From Hazenella coriacea (GTDB lineage Bacteria; Bacillota; Bacilli; Thermoactinomycetales; Thermoactinomycetaceae), in contig NZ_SMAG01000001.1 in NCBI RefSeq assembly GCF_004341825.1, positions 186,001 to 250,000 on the forward strand: a DNA stretch of 64,000 nt, read 5' to 3'. The position numbers were made by a program, and so were the translations under genes. Positions 46,019 to 54,781 of this stretch are shown here, piece by piece. Numbering within the stretch: position 1 is the first letter of the stretch; each line of letters opens with the position of its first letter. Below the pieces are notes generated by a model that was not told the DNA's origin, made no database searches, and worked only from the letters and a program-made list of their open reading frames with translations.

Positions 46019-47542
46019 ATGAATGTTATTGGGGAAATTCTTAGAAACCGAGCTTCTTTTTCTCCCGATTTGGAAGCGTTAGTTTTTGGTGATCAAAGAT
46101 ATACATATCAGCAGTATAATGAACAAGTGAATCAATTAGCCAATTATTTTATTGAGCTTGGTATTCAAAAAGGGGATCGAATCACAACTCTGTGTAAAAA
46201 TAGCCCCCAATTTGCGTTCATCATGATGGCGACGATCAAGGTGGGAGCAATTTTTGTTCCTTTAAATTGGAGATTAAAACCTCAGGAATTAAAAGGGATG
46301 ATTCTAGACAGTAAGCCCAAAATCCTTTTTTATGATGAAGAGTTTTCCGCTAGTCTCACTCAGTCCAACGAGTGGTATTTTCTCTCTAAGAAAATCGCTG
46401 TGTGCCATGGATTGAAAGTGCTTCCATCTTTCCAGTCTCAATGGATGAGTTACTCTACCGAAGAACCCCATGTCCAAGTCTATGAAGATGACCCAGCAAT
46501 CATCATTAGTACATCAGGAACAACAGGAACGCCTAAAGGAGTCGTACTCAGTCATAAAAACATTATTGCAACGGGAATCGGGTGCGCCCTTGCCTCTGAT
46601 CCCCACTATGGAGATCGCTTCTTAATTATGACTCCGTTTTTTCATATTAGTGGTGTGATCATTCTGATCAACTCCATTTATTTTGCAACCACTTTAGTTA
46701 TTTTGACTAGTTTTGATTCGTCCAAAATCTTAGATACCATCGAAGCCGAGAGAGTTGCTACCATGATGACTGTTCCACCCATTTTAATTTATTTACTACC
46801 CGAGCTTGCAAAGACCGAAAAAGATCTGAGCTCTCTCCGACAAATCGCTTGTGGAGGAACCACTGTTCCTGAGAGTTTGATTCGACAATATGATTTACTT
46901 GGTTACCCGATTCTTCATGGCTATGGAGCTACTGAAGTGGCTGGAGCGATTCACTTTTGGGTTCCATCTATGGGATTAGACAAATCACATTCTGTTGGTA
47001 AACCAATTATGTATGTACAAACAAAGATTGTTCATCCCAAGACACGAGAGGAATTACCTACAGGTGAAGTGGGGGAAATCGCAATCACAGGTCCCCAAGT
47101 TTTTGCTGGATACTGGAAAAAACCTGAGGAAACGCAAAAAGTACTTAAAGATGGATGGTTTTTGACTGGGGATGCAGGAAGAAAAGATGAAAACGGATTT
47201 TTATATGTCATTGATCGCTATAAAGATATCATTATTTGTGGAGGAGAAAATATTTATCCCGCAGAAGTAGAGTCTGTGGTTAGTCAGATTGATGAAGTGG
47301 CAGAAGTGGCACTCGTTGGCATCCCTGATCCCATCTGGGGGGAAATGCCTTGTGCTTGTGTGGTTAAGAAAGCAGAAGCTCATGTAACTGAAGAAATGAT
47401 TTTAGATGAATGTAAAGAAAAATTAGCCAACTATAAAGTAACCAAAGTCTTATTTGTCAATGAGCTACCCAAAAATGCTTACGGGAAAGTAGTCAAACCC
47501 CTTCTACGAGAACAACTTGCTCAAGGAAATGTACAACAATAG
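46019..47542 (+). CDS. acyl-CoA synthetase (AMP-forming), paralogue 3
   Basis: 507-residue ANL ligase: ISTSGTTGTPKGV, YGATEVAGA, WFLTGDAG, DRYKDIIICGGENIYPAEVESV and catalytic lysine in NAYGKVVK. The closest relative in the window is the gene at 23112, with similar sequence throughout (for example NSPQFAFIMMATIKVGAIF against NSPHFAFIMLAILKIGAIF). ATG 46019 preceded by TGGAGG at a spacing of nine. Monocistronic. Acid specificity unknown. Confidence 0.92.
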   Translation: MNVIGEILRNRASFSPDLEALVFGDQRYTYQQYNEQVNQLANYFIELGIQKGDRITTLCKNSPQFAFIMMATIKVGAIFVPLNWRLKPQELKGMILDSKPKILFYDEEFSASLTQSNEWYFLSKKIAVCHGLKVLPSFQSQWMSYSTEEPHVQVYEDDPAIIISTSGTTGTPKGVVLSHKNIIATGIGCALASDPHYGDRFLIMTPFFHISGVIILINSIYFATTLVILTSFDSSKILDTIEAERVATMMTVPPILIYLLPELAKTEKDLSSLRQIACGGTTVPESLIRQYDLLGYPILHGYGATEVAGAIHFWVPSMGLDKSHSVGKPIMYVQTKIVHPKTREELPTGEVGEIAITGPQVFAGYWKKPEETQKVLKDGWFLTGDAGRKDENGFLYVIDRYKDIIICGGENIYPAEVESVVSQIDEVAEVALVGIPDPIWGEMPCACVVKKAEAHVTEEMILDECKEKLANYKVTKVLFVNELPKNAYGKVVKPLLREQLAQGNVQQ

Positions 47543-47549
47543 CTTTTAT

Positions 47550-47581
47550 TTACTAGAACGATCTCTCTATCGTTCTAGTAA
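47550..47581 (+). terminator. hairpin after acyl-CoA ligase 3
   Basis: Stem TTACTAGAACGAT / ATCGTTCTAGTAA, 13 bp with a six-base loop; T-tract short. Confidence 0.65.
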
Positions 47582-47669
47582 TTATTGACTGGTATAATAA
47601 ATTACGAATGGTTTTCGCTCTAAAGAGTTATAACCTTCGTAATTTCAGGAGAAATGAGGATATTTTGCT

Positions 47670-48227
47670 ATGAGTTCAACTCAGCCATCCCCTATTCAAT
47701 TCATGAAAGGTAAGCAAGTCTATCTACGTCCTTTTGAACCAGAAGATTTTGAAGTATTTTACCACAGTTTTCATCATTCTGAAGTCCGTCGATTGACTGG
47801 CACTTCTCAAGTTTTTACAAGAGAAAAAATAGAAGCATGGTTAAAAAATGTATTGATGTCCAATGATCATGTCTTTTTAATGATTGTTTCCAAGCAAACT
47901 CATGAAATACTTGGAGACGTAGAAATTAATCATATGGATCTGGTCAATCGCAGTGCCAATATACGGATCGCCCTTTACCATGAAAAACATTTTGGTAAAG
48001 GGTATGGAACAGAAGCGATGCGATTAATGGCTGATTATGCGTTTGGAATCCGTAATCTTCATCGTCTTTCATTAGACGTTTATGAGTACAACAAACGTGC
48101 GATTCGCACTTATGAAAAGGTAGGATTCAGAAAAGAAGGCGTCAAACGGGAAGCTCTATTTTACAATCATCAATATCATGATGTGATTCATATGGGATTA
48201 TTAGCCAAAGACTTTGACAGAGACTAA
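47670..48227 (+). CDS. GNAT acetyltransferase (RimJ/RimL-like)
   Basis: 185 residues, Gcn5-related fold: VYLRPFEPEDFEVFY at the N-terminus, GKGYGTEAMRLMADYAF as the acetyl-CoA site and LDVYEYNKRAIRTYEKVGF near the end. This pattern is that of the RimJ/RimL/SpeG-like group, acting on protein N-termini or polyamines; substrate not predictable. Followed by a strong terminator. TCAGGAGAAATGAGG precedes the start. Confidence 0.87.
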   Translation: MSSTQPSPIQFMKGKQVYLRPFEPEDFEVFYHSFHHSEVRRLTGTSQVFTREKIEAWLKNVLMSNDHVFLMIVSKQTHEILGDVEINHMDLVNRSANIRIALYHEKHFGKGYGTEAMRLMADYAFGIRNLHRLSLDVYEYNKRAIRTYEKVGFRKEGVKREALFYNHQYHDVIHMGLLAKDFDRD

Positions 48228-48337
48228 CCTTTCAACAGTAGTGTGGATGAGAACAGAATTACCTGCTCAATCCATGATGGAGCTCGACTTTTCTCTTGCA
48301 ATGAAAGGAGGAGGTTCTCTCCCCCCTTGAGTATAGG

Positions 48338-48380
48338 AGGCATCAACATTTCTCCGAGAAAAGTTGATGCCTTCTTTTTT
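48338..48380 (+). terminator. terminator after the acetyltransferase gene
   Basis: Stem AGGCATCAAC / GTTGATGCCT followed by TCTTTTTT. Confidence 0.88.
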
Positions 48381-48416
48381 CATCCATATGACGGATTTGT
48401 TGACTTCATTTCTAGC

Positions 48417-48899
48417 TCACTCCCAGACCTGATCTAACTGATCAGCATAAAAAAGAATAGCTCGTTGGTACTTTTGAATCCCTTCATCCTGAGTAAGCTC
48501 AATCATCTTTTGTAAAAGGATCTCCATGGATCGTTGATGCTCTCCTAGATTATATAAAACCATGGCATAAAAGAGGTACAATTCATGAGCATCAGGAAAC
48601 TCTTGTATCCCCTTTTCCAAAGTTTCTTGCGCTTTGAGATATTCACCTAACGTTCGGTACGTACTGCCCAACCCTAACCATGCACCTCTGCGCTCTTCAC
48701 TCGTTAATCCCAGTTGTAACGCCTCTTCGTAGAATGGAATCGCTTCTCTCTCCAAACCTAATGCATCATGAACACAAGCACACTGATACAGTGTTTGAGG
48801 ATTAGATGGATCCTGTTTGATCAACTGTAACAATAAAGATTGGGCATCTTCAAGACGCCCCTCTTCTCGACATCGAATCGCACGTTGGAATTCACTCAT
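48417..48899 (-). CDS. tetratricopeptide repeat protein
   Basis: About 160 residues made of roughly three to four TPR units: A.RCREEGRLEDAQSLL, TLYQCACVHDALGLEREAIPFYEEAL, LGLGSTYRTLGEYLKAQETLEKGI, and LFYAMVLYNLGEHQRSMEIL. It is an adaptor-type protein without signal peptide. ATG 48899 follows GGAGGAGGG; upstream frame to 49001 is not supported. It is divergent from the kinase gene at 49081, sharing the intergenic region, which could mean related roles. Confidence 0.84.
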   Translation of the reverse strand: MSEFQRAIRCREEGRLEDAQSLLLQLIKQDPSNPQTLYQCACVHDALGLEREAIPFYEEALQLGLTSEERRGAWLGLGSTYRTLGEYLKAQETLEKGIQEFPDAHELYLFYAMVLYNLGEHQRSMEILLQKMIELTQDEGIQKYQRAILFYADQLDQVWE

Positions 48900-49080
48900 C
48901 TTGATCCCTCCTCCAAACCTTTTCTTATTCATTAACCACTCAAATCCTACATATAGTTCAATGAGTCGTCTATTCGATTGATAGAATTGATCAAACAGCA
49001 ATCAATAACCCAATACATAGATTAACACTCGCAAATAGATTGATTAATTAGTAAAATAAAATAAAAAAGGAGCGTTATAA

Positions 49081-49752
49081 TTGAAATATACATTTTCCAA
49101 CGATCAAGGAACCATTGAGTATCTTAGAGAAATAGTGGCAAGCGGAAAAATGCAAGACCATCATCCCTTACTAGGTGAAGGATTAAGTGGTCAAGTGTAT
49201 GAATTTGAAAACTACGCCGTCAAAGTCTTCAAAGAAAAGTATAGTGAAAATGATGACTTTATTATGCTGAATCATTTACATAATCACTCTGGTTTCCCCA
49301 ATCTTCATTATAAAGAAGAGCAATTTATGGTTGTGGACAAAGTATCTGGTTATACTCTTGGACAGGCATTAAAATCTGGGGATTCGCTTAATGATGAAAT
49401 TTTTAGACAAATTGAAGTATATGTTGAAGATTGCTATAGAGATGGGATTATTGCTCATGATCTGCACCTCAATAACATCATGATTGACAAAGACAATCAT
49501 ATTAAAATCATTGATGTCGGTCGTTTCTTTTACACTACTAATCAAGAAAGTTACACAGATCAGATTAGAGAAGAGCTAGAAAATATTAAATATCATTTAT
49601 TCAGTTTCCCCTTCTCTTCTAAAAAAAGACGTAGACGCCGTCACAAACATTCTTCATTCTCATCACGTAGCTTTTCTTCATCTTCATTTTCCTACTCATC
49701 GTCATCCCGTCGTAAACATCGCCGAAAAAGACGTCGTTTCTTTTCATCTTAA
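49081..49752 (+). CDS. compact Ser/Thr kinase-like protein with Arg/Ser-rich tail
   Basis: 223 residues. Kinase part (1-170): glycine loop GEGLSGQVY (32-40), ATP lysine AVKVFK (K48), catalytic loop HDLHLNN (H126-N132), DVG in place of DFG (145-147). The C-lobe is short, in the style of small bacterial kinases and APH-like enzymes. After residue 178 follows a tail of 45 residues made nearly of Arg/Lys and Ser: KKRRRRRHKHSSFSSRSFSS and onward to RRKHRRKRRRFFSS. Start TTG 49081, with AGGAGCG before it. The tail could bind nucleic acid or be an autophosphorylation site. Function unknown. Confidence 0.75.
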   Translation: MKYTFSNDQGTIEYLREIVASGKMQDHHPLLGEGLSGQVYEFENYAVKVFKEKYSENDDFIMLNHLHNHSGFPNLHYKEEQFMVVDKVSGYTLGQALKSGDSLNDEIFRQIEVYVEDCYRDGIIAHDLHLNNIMIDKDNHIKIIDVGRFFYTTNQESYTDQIREELENIKYHLFSFPFSSKKRRRRRHKHSSFSSRSFSSSSFSYSSSSRRKHRRKRRRFFSS

Positions 49753-49765
49753 ATGCTCAAAAGGT

Positions 49766-49797
49766 CAACTCTCTCGTTATGATCGCAAAGAGAGTTG
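49766..49797. terminator. bidirectional terminator
   Basis: CAACTCTCT / AGAGAGTTG, between the convergent kinase and 49818 genes. Confidence 0.65.
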
Positions 49798-49817
49798 ATC
49801 GAATTAATCACTATAGA

Positions 49818-50360
49818 TTATTGTCCAGATAATGATTTAATAAGTTCAAGCAAATCAGTCAATCCACTAATTACAGCGGCTGCCGCTACTGCTACACCTG
49901 CGACATTACCATAGTTGATTTTGAGGCTTTCAAGCTTCTTATTTAATTTAGCCAATTGATCTTGATTCACCTTGCCTTGGATCAGTTCTGACTGGATTTC
50001 CTCTGAAAGCTCTAAAACCTCGTCCAAATCCTGAGCATGTGAATCTGATTGTGGTAAAGTGATTGGTCCTCTATATGTATGACCGCTTTGATTTTCAAGC
50101 ATTCTATCGAGTTGAATTTCTCCAATCATTATATCTATCCGTTCCAGTTGACGATCAAAATCATCAAGAGAATCCTCTGAAGTGGAAACCTCCTCCAGTT
50201 TTGTTTCCTTTTCCGGTCTATATCTATGTTTGAGTGCTTTAAGAAACAATGGTTCACTCCAATTTGATTCCATTGGGACTTCCTTTAAAACTTGGGTCAA
50301 TTCCAATATATCTTTCTGTAATAGCTCAGTTTGGCTTGGATCAATCTGAACAAAACTCAT
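49818..50360 (-). CDS. hypothetical helical protein with hydrophobic C-terminus
   Basis: 180 residues, not recognised. Acidic, mainly helical with likely coiled-coil regions (about 55-140), then a GNVAGVAVAAAAVISGL hydrophobic segment and amphipathic LLELIKSL end, which looks membrane-active or membrane-inserted. AGGAGG precedes ATG 50360. Convergent with the kinase gene. Might be a membrane-associated partner of the kinase or of the AAA operon; this is guesswork from position. Confidence 0.6.
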   Translation of the reverse strand: MSFVQIDPSQTELLQKDILELTQVLKEVPMESNWSEPLFLKALKHRYRPEKETKLEEVSTSEDSLDDFDRQLERIDIMIGEIQLDRMLENQSGHTYRGPITLPQSDSHAQDLDEVLELSEEIQSELIQGKVNQDQLAKLNKKLESLKINYGNVAGVAVAAAAVISGLTDLLELIKSLSGQ

Positions 50361-50551
50361 TTCTTTCCTCCTAGACTGGATGCTTCTACTTTATAAATAT
50401 GTTATTTTTTCATATTTAAATTTATTATACCTAAATTGAATAAATTTAAATATAGATAATTAACAATTAACCTTACATTTTATACGATTGTGATTCTAAG
50501 AAAGGGGTAAAAAGACGTTATAGAAATCAAAAAAGGAGTCGATCAATAAAT

Positions 50552-51556
50552 ATGAAGAACCGTCAAATCTTGCTTACAAGTCGCCCTAAAGGAATGCCCG
50601 ATGAAAGCAATTTCCAATTGATAGAAACCCCCATCCCTTCTCTCCAAAATCATGAGGTACTTATCCAAACGTTATATTTATCGGTTGATCCCTATATGAG
50701 AGGTAGAATGAATGATAGCAAATCGTACATCCCTCCCTTTCAACTAAATGAAGTTCTGACTGGTGGTGTAGTAGGAAAAGTCGTTGAGTCTGAACACCCC
50801 GATTTTATAGAAGGAGATTTCGTGTTGGGGACACTTGGATGGGCGGATTACTCTATCTGTCATGGAGATCAATTAACTCGATTAGACCCTCAACAAGCCC
50901 CCCTCACAACGGCTCTCAGTGTCGTTGGTATGCCTGGTTTGACCGCTTACTTCGGACTTTTAGACATTGGAAAACCTAAAACAGGAGAAACCGTAGTCAT
51001 CTCTGGGGCTGCTGGCGCTGTGGGAAGCATCGTGGGTCAAATCGCCAAATTGAATGGTTGTCATGTTGTAGGTATCGCTGGATCCGAAGCGAAAATTGCT
51101 TATTTAAAAAATGAGCTAGGCTTTGATGCAGTGATCAATTATAAAACCTGTACTGATCTCAACCAAGCGATCCAAGAAACTTGCCCCAATGGTGTGGATA
51201 TTTACTTTGATAATGTTGGTGGAGGCATTACGGATGCAGTTTTACGTCACATCAATAAACATGCACGTATCCCCCTTTGTGGGCAGATTGCATCATATAA
51301 TGCTGAAAAGCCAGAGCTAGGTCCCCGTAACTTTTCACTCTTACTCATTAACAGTGCCCTAGTCCAAGGATTTATCGTGAGCGACTATGCCTCCCGCTTT
51401 GGGGAAGCGTTAAAACAACTTTCTATTTGGCTGCATGAAGGGAAGATCAAGTATCGGGAAAATATTGTGGATGGATTAGAAAATGCTCCACAAGCCTTCC
51501 TCGGTCTATTTAGAGGAGATAATATCGGGAAACAATTGGTCAAGGTAGCCGATTAA
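50552..51556 (+). CDS. yfmJ: NADP-dependent oxidoreductase of MDR family (YfmJ-like)
   Basis: 334 residues, leukotriene B4 12-hydroxydehydrogenase-like zinc-free MDR: N-terminal GroES-like domain with SVDPYMRGRM, then GMPGLTAYFGLLDIG, the nucleotide-binding AAGAVGSIVGQIAK and YFDNVGG. These enzymes reduce alpha,beta-unsaturated ketones or prostaglandin-like substrates with NADPH. AAAAGGAG precedes ATG. Followed by a terminator, so it is separate from the AAA operon. Confidence 0.9.
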   Translation: MKNRQILLTSRPKGMPDESNFQLIETPIPSLQNHEVLIQTLYLSVDPYMRGRMNDSKSYIPPFQLNEVLTGGVVGKVVESEHPDFIEGDFVLGTLGWADYSICHGDQLTRLDPQQAPLTTALSVVGMPGLTAYFGLLDIGKPKTGETVVISGAAGAVGSIVGQIAKLNGCHVVGIAGSEAKIAYLKNELGFDAVINYKTCTDLNQAIQETCPNGVDIYFDNVGGGITDAVLRHINKHARIPLCGQIASYNAEKPELGPRNFSLLLINSALVQGFIVSDYASRFGEALKQLSIWLHEGKIKYRENIVDGLENAPQAFLGLFRGDNIGKQLVKVAD

Positions 51557-51574
51557 AATAACCGTTGTTCTTCC

Positions 51575-51603
51575 GGCTATGTCACTTTGACATAGCCCTT
51601 TTT
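51575..51603 (+). terminator. terminator after yfmJ-like gene
   Basis: Perfect stem GGCTATGTCA / TGACATAGCC with a three-base loop, then CTTTTT. Confidence 0.9.
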
Positions 51604-51687
51604 CACTCACTATAAATCAATGAAAAAGGATATTATTTGGACTATAATATGGAGGATAGATAATATTTCTAAAAAGGGGAATCCTTG

Positions 51688-53304
51688 ATGTCTCACTTTG
51701 AACAAACACTCGCAAATCTATTAAAAGCTCGATTTCCTTTTTTGTACATACCTACATGGGAAGAAGACCGACTCATTCAAATTATCCATACCGTTGTCAA
51801 TGATCTTCAACTCATTAATACTCCCCGAAAAGTGATGACATGGAGTGTCACTACGGGAATGACAAATTACAACCACTCAGAGAATACAACGTCACCCTTA
51901 AAAGCACTTCAAATTATTGAAAACACTGAAGAAGCGGCTATTTTTATCTTAAAAGACTTTCATATCTATTTGGGTCATGAAAGACAAGCTGATCCACAAA
52001 TCATTCGGAAAATCAGGGACCTATCGATCTTACTCAAAAATAGTGCCAATCCCAAAAATGTCATTTTTATTTCTCCTAGTCTAGTTCTTCCTGATGATTT
52101 ACAAAAAGAGATCACCATTCTAGATTTCCCCTTACCTTCCTATCAAAATATCCAAGATCTCTTAGATGATATGATTGCAACGAATAGTAGGAATGGACGG
52201 ATTCAAATCCGTTTGACCCATGAGGAAAAAGAGCGGTTAGCTAAAGCAGCACTAGGTCTTACTTTACAAGAAGCTGAAAACGCCTTTGCTCGAGCCCTTG
52301 TTGAAGATGGAACGCTAAGCATCTCAGATGTCCAACTCATTTTAGAAGAAAAGAGTCAAGTCATTAAAAAATCTGGAATCCTAGAATTTATTCAAACAGA
52401 TATACAGTTAGCAGATGTAGGTGGATTACAAAATCTAAAACACTGGTTAAAGAAGCGAAATAAGTCTTGGTTGGATTCTGCTAAGCTGTATGGCTTGCCT
52501 TCACCCAAAGGAATTTTGATCACTGGAGTTCCTGGATGCGGGAAAAGTTTAATTGCCAAAGCAATCAGTGCCATGTGGCAACTCCCCTTACTTCGACTTG
52601 ATATTGGTAAAGTGTACAGTGGGATCGTCGGTAGTAGCGAAGAAAATATGCGAAAAGCGATCCAAGTAGCAGAAGCCATCGCACCCTCTATTTTATGGAT
52701 CGATGAGATTGAAAAAGGATTTAGCAACGATGCAGGTGATTCTGGAACCTCCAAACGTGTATTTGGTTCTTTCTTGACATGGATGCAAGAAAAAACAAAA
52801 CCTGTTTTTGTCGTGGCAACAGCAAACCAGATTCACTCCCTACCGTCTGAGTTTCTTCGTAAAGGTCGGTTTGATGAAATCTTCTTTGTCGATTTACCAA
52901 CACGGAGGGAACGGGAAATTATTTTCCGGATTCACTTACAAAAAAGACTCCAACATAAGGACGTGGCAGGAGATTTTGAAATCTCTCCGTCTCTATTGGA
53001 AGCTTTAGCACAAATGACAGAAGGCTTTATCGGTGCAGAAATCGAACAAGTTGTTATTTCAGCATTATTTGAAGCTTTTTATGAAGAAAGAGCCCTTCAA
53101 CCCGAGGATCTCGTTAAGTCTATTCGTCAAACTGTCCCACTCTCTGTTACACAAGCGGAGCAAATCAAGCAAATTCGCGATTGGGCCAATCTCCGTGCAG
53201 TTGCTGCCACTAAACAAGAAGATCGAATGGAGTATTCAAGCACATCTTCATCAGAGTCTGGGGATATATCCGCAACACGCGGAGGACGAAGTATTGATTT
53301 TTAA
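51688..53304 (+). CDS. Ycf46-type AAA ATPase
   Basis: 538 residues. The N-terminal half (1-230) matches the Ycf46 layout known from plastids and cyanobacteria: [24 protein letters not shown], then [12 protein letters not shown] and [12 protein letters not shown]. The C-terminal AAA domain has Walker A GVPGCGKS (280-287), Walker [11 protein letters not shown] (335-344), sensor 1 VVATAN and an arginine-finger region RKGRFDE. Function of Ycf46 is not established. ATG 51688 (TTG 51685 also possible), preceded by AAAGGGG. First gene of a five-gene run without terminators. Its Ser-rich tail is an extra. Confidence 0.87.
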   Translation: MSHFEQTLANLLKARFPFLYIPTWEEDRLIQIIHTVVNDLQLINTPRKVMTWSVTTGMTNYNHSENTTSPLKALQIIENTEEAAIFILKDFHIYLGHERQADPQIIRKIRDLSILLKNSANPKNVIFISPSLVLPDDLQKEITILDFPLPSYQNIQDLLDDMIATNSRNGRIQIRLTHEEKERLAKAALGLTLQEAENAFARALVEDGTLSISDVQLILEEKSQVIKKSGILEFIQTDIQLADVGGLQNLKHWLKKRNKSWLDSAKLYGLPSPKGILITGVPGCGKSLIAKAISAMWQLPLLRLDIGKVYSGIVGSSEENMRKAIQVAEAIAPSILWIDEIEKGFSNDAGDSGTSKRVFGSFLTWMQEKTKPVFVVATANQIHSLPSEFLRKGRFDEIFFVDLPTRREREIIFRIHLQKRLQHKDVAGDFEISPSLLEALAQMTEGFIGAEIEQVVISALFEAFYEERALQPEDLVKSIRQTVPLSVTQAEQIKQIRDWANLRAVAATKQEDRMEYSSTSSSESGDISATRGGRSIDF

Positions 53305-53364
53305 AAAAGAAGAAAACGAGAGATTGATTGAGTAATCTTCAATTTTAAGAGGGAGGTTTTAAGA

Positions 53365-53811
53365 TTGAGTATTGAATTGGCATTGATTCCTGTTGCGATC
53401 GCTGTAGCTAGTGCACTCTCCACAAAGACAACCGACTATTCTACAAACTCGCACCAAATACAAACACAGATTCGAAATAAGGAACTATTACAAAAAACAT
53501 TGGTACAATTAGGATGTCAATCTATTGCTACTTCTGACGAAGTAAGTTTATCTGTTGATGCGACACAGATTATCTTTACCACTGACGAAGAGCAAGGGTT
53601 TACTGCGTTATTTACTGGTGATATTTCACAAAGTCAAGCAGAAAACTTCGTAAACAACCTACATGAAGAATATTTTCGTGTCGTTCAGGAGCAAGTTTAT
53701 CTTCGGTTAAAACAACAAGCTCCCAACCATGGACTTTTTTTAGAATCTGAAACAGTCCAAGAAGATCAGTCTGTATTACTCACCTTTTCTATTGGAAAGG
53801 AAGGATATTGA
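53365..53811 (+). CDS. DUF1257/Ycf35-like protein
   Basis: 148 residues. Short hydrophobic N-terminus, then NKELLQKTLVQLGCQSI, which resembles the start of Ycf35/DUF1257 proteins (cluster ITD-ELLKASL-LG), with the family's alternating beta strands after it. Similarity is weak, but its position after a Ycf46-type ATPase and before a DUF2997 gene is the common neighbourhood of this family. Start TTG 53365 with GGGAGG upstream. Stop overlaps the next start. Function unknown. Confidence 0.65.
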   Translation: MSIELALIPVAIAVASALSTKTTDYSTNSHQIQTQIRNKELLQKTLVQLGCQSIATSDEVSLSVDATQIIFTTDEEQGFTALFTGDISQSQAENFVNNLHEEYFRVVQEQVYLRLKQQAPNHGLFLESETVQEDQSVLLTFSIGKEGY

Positions 53812-54023
53812 TGAATCAAAAAGTAACAATTCAAATTCAACGGGATGGAAAAATCGCTGCCCATATCGAAGGAATTAAAGGAAAAAAGTGTACAGAGTAT
53901 ATTCGGATTTTAGAGCAGTTATTAGAGGCAGAAACTTTTGATTCGAATTATACATCTGAGTACTTTGAAGCAGAGGAATTGAACAGCGACAGAATCAAAC
54001 AGCAACAGACTTTGAAGGAGTGA
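53811..54023 (+). CDS. DUF2997-family small protein
   Basis: 70 residues, DUF2997-like: QKVTIQIQRDGKI, EGIKGKKCTEYIRILEQL, with the single conserved cysteine. Length and place (right after the DUF1257-like gene) match the family. ATG 53811 overlaps the upstream stop (TGATG), preceded by GGAAGGA. Function unknown; it is conserved with the ATPase and likely a subunit of the same complex. Confidence 0.8.
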   Translation: MNQKVTIQIQRDGKIAAHIEGIKGKKCTEYIRILEQLLEAETFDSNYTSEYFEAEELNSDRIKQQQTLKE

Positions 54024-54028
54024 AACTA

Positions 54029-54781
54029 ATGTCGATCACTAATCGCGGTCAAAAATGGGAATGGTTGAATTCGATTTGGATCCTATGGACTTTTGCATTT
54101 GGTTTCTTTAGTTGGATCTCTTTTTTTTATATCGGCTTTCGTACCAAACAAACGAAGTGGATAATATCAGGAATCATTTATGCGATCCCATTTATTTTAG
54201 CCATGATATTTATGGACGGTGATAACAATCCTAACAATGATCATTGGATGGTTAATGTCACTGCTGGTTTAACCTTGTTTCTGGGGATCATTGCAATTGT
54301 ACATGCCTTTCTGGTTCGTAAAGAATACTTACTAAGACTTAGCACGATAAAAGCAAATAAAATCAATCAAAATGAGGCATTAAAACGTAAAATAGAAGCT
54401 GAATATGGAAATCGTGTTCAACCTACTCATCAGCCTAATCAATCTCATGCACATCTATTTGAGGAAAAAAAGGAACCAACATCTTTTTCACCCAACCATC
54501 ATGCTGTAGAGTCATCTTCAACGATTCCACCAAACCAAAGCCCTATTAATCTTAATCTTGCTTCTGAAGAAATGATCGCTTCCTTGCCTGGAATAGGCAC
54601 TGTTTTGGCTCGAGCAGCGATTCAGCACAGACAGTACCGTGGAGGATTTCAATCTCTTGAAGAGTTTGCATTTTTACTCCAGTTAAAGCCTCATATTGTG
54701 GAAAGAATTAGGCCTTTAGTTGTAGTCACTCCTATTTATCCCAAACAGCCCTCTTCACATGGCAGAATGGTTGACTACTGA
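54029..54781 (+). CDS. membrane protein with ComEA-type helix-hairpin-helix domain
   Basis: 250 residues: three to four membrane helices (about 10-100: IWILWTFAFGFFSWISFFYI, then IIYAIPFILAMIF and LTLFLGIIAIVHAFLV), a polar linker (110-180) and a C-terminal HhH domain (about 183-245) with INLNLASEEMIASLPGIG and ARAAIQHRQYRGGFQSLEEF. HhH domains of ComEA type bind DNA without sequence preference. Start ATG 54029 with AAGGAG eight bases upstream. The stop overlaps the radical SAM start. It may anchor the complex at the membrane. Confidence 0.8.
   Translation: MSITNRGQKWEWLNSIWILWTFAFGFFSWISFFYIGFRTKQTKWIISGIIYAIPFILAMIFMDGDNNPNNDHWMVNVTAGLTLFLGIIAIVHAFLVRKEYLLRLSTIKANKINQNEALKRKIEAEYGNRVQPTHQPNQSHAHLFEEKKEPTSFSPNHHAVESSSTIPPNQSPINLNLASEEMIASLPGIGTVLARAAIQHRQYRGGFQSLEEFAFLLQLKPHIVERIRPLVVVTPIYPKQPSSHGRMVDY

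Noticed and set aside
48243-48437. 64-codon frame after the acetyltransferase gene
   Set aside because: It spans the terminator hairpin and the convergent TPR gene end.
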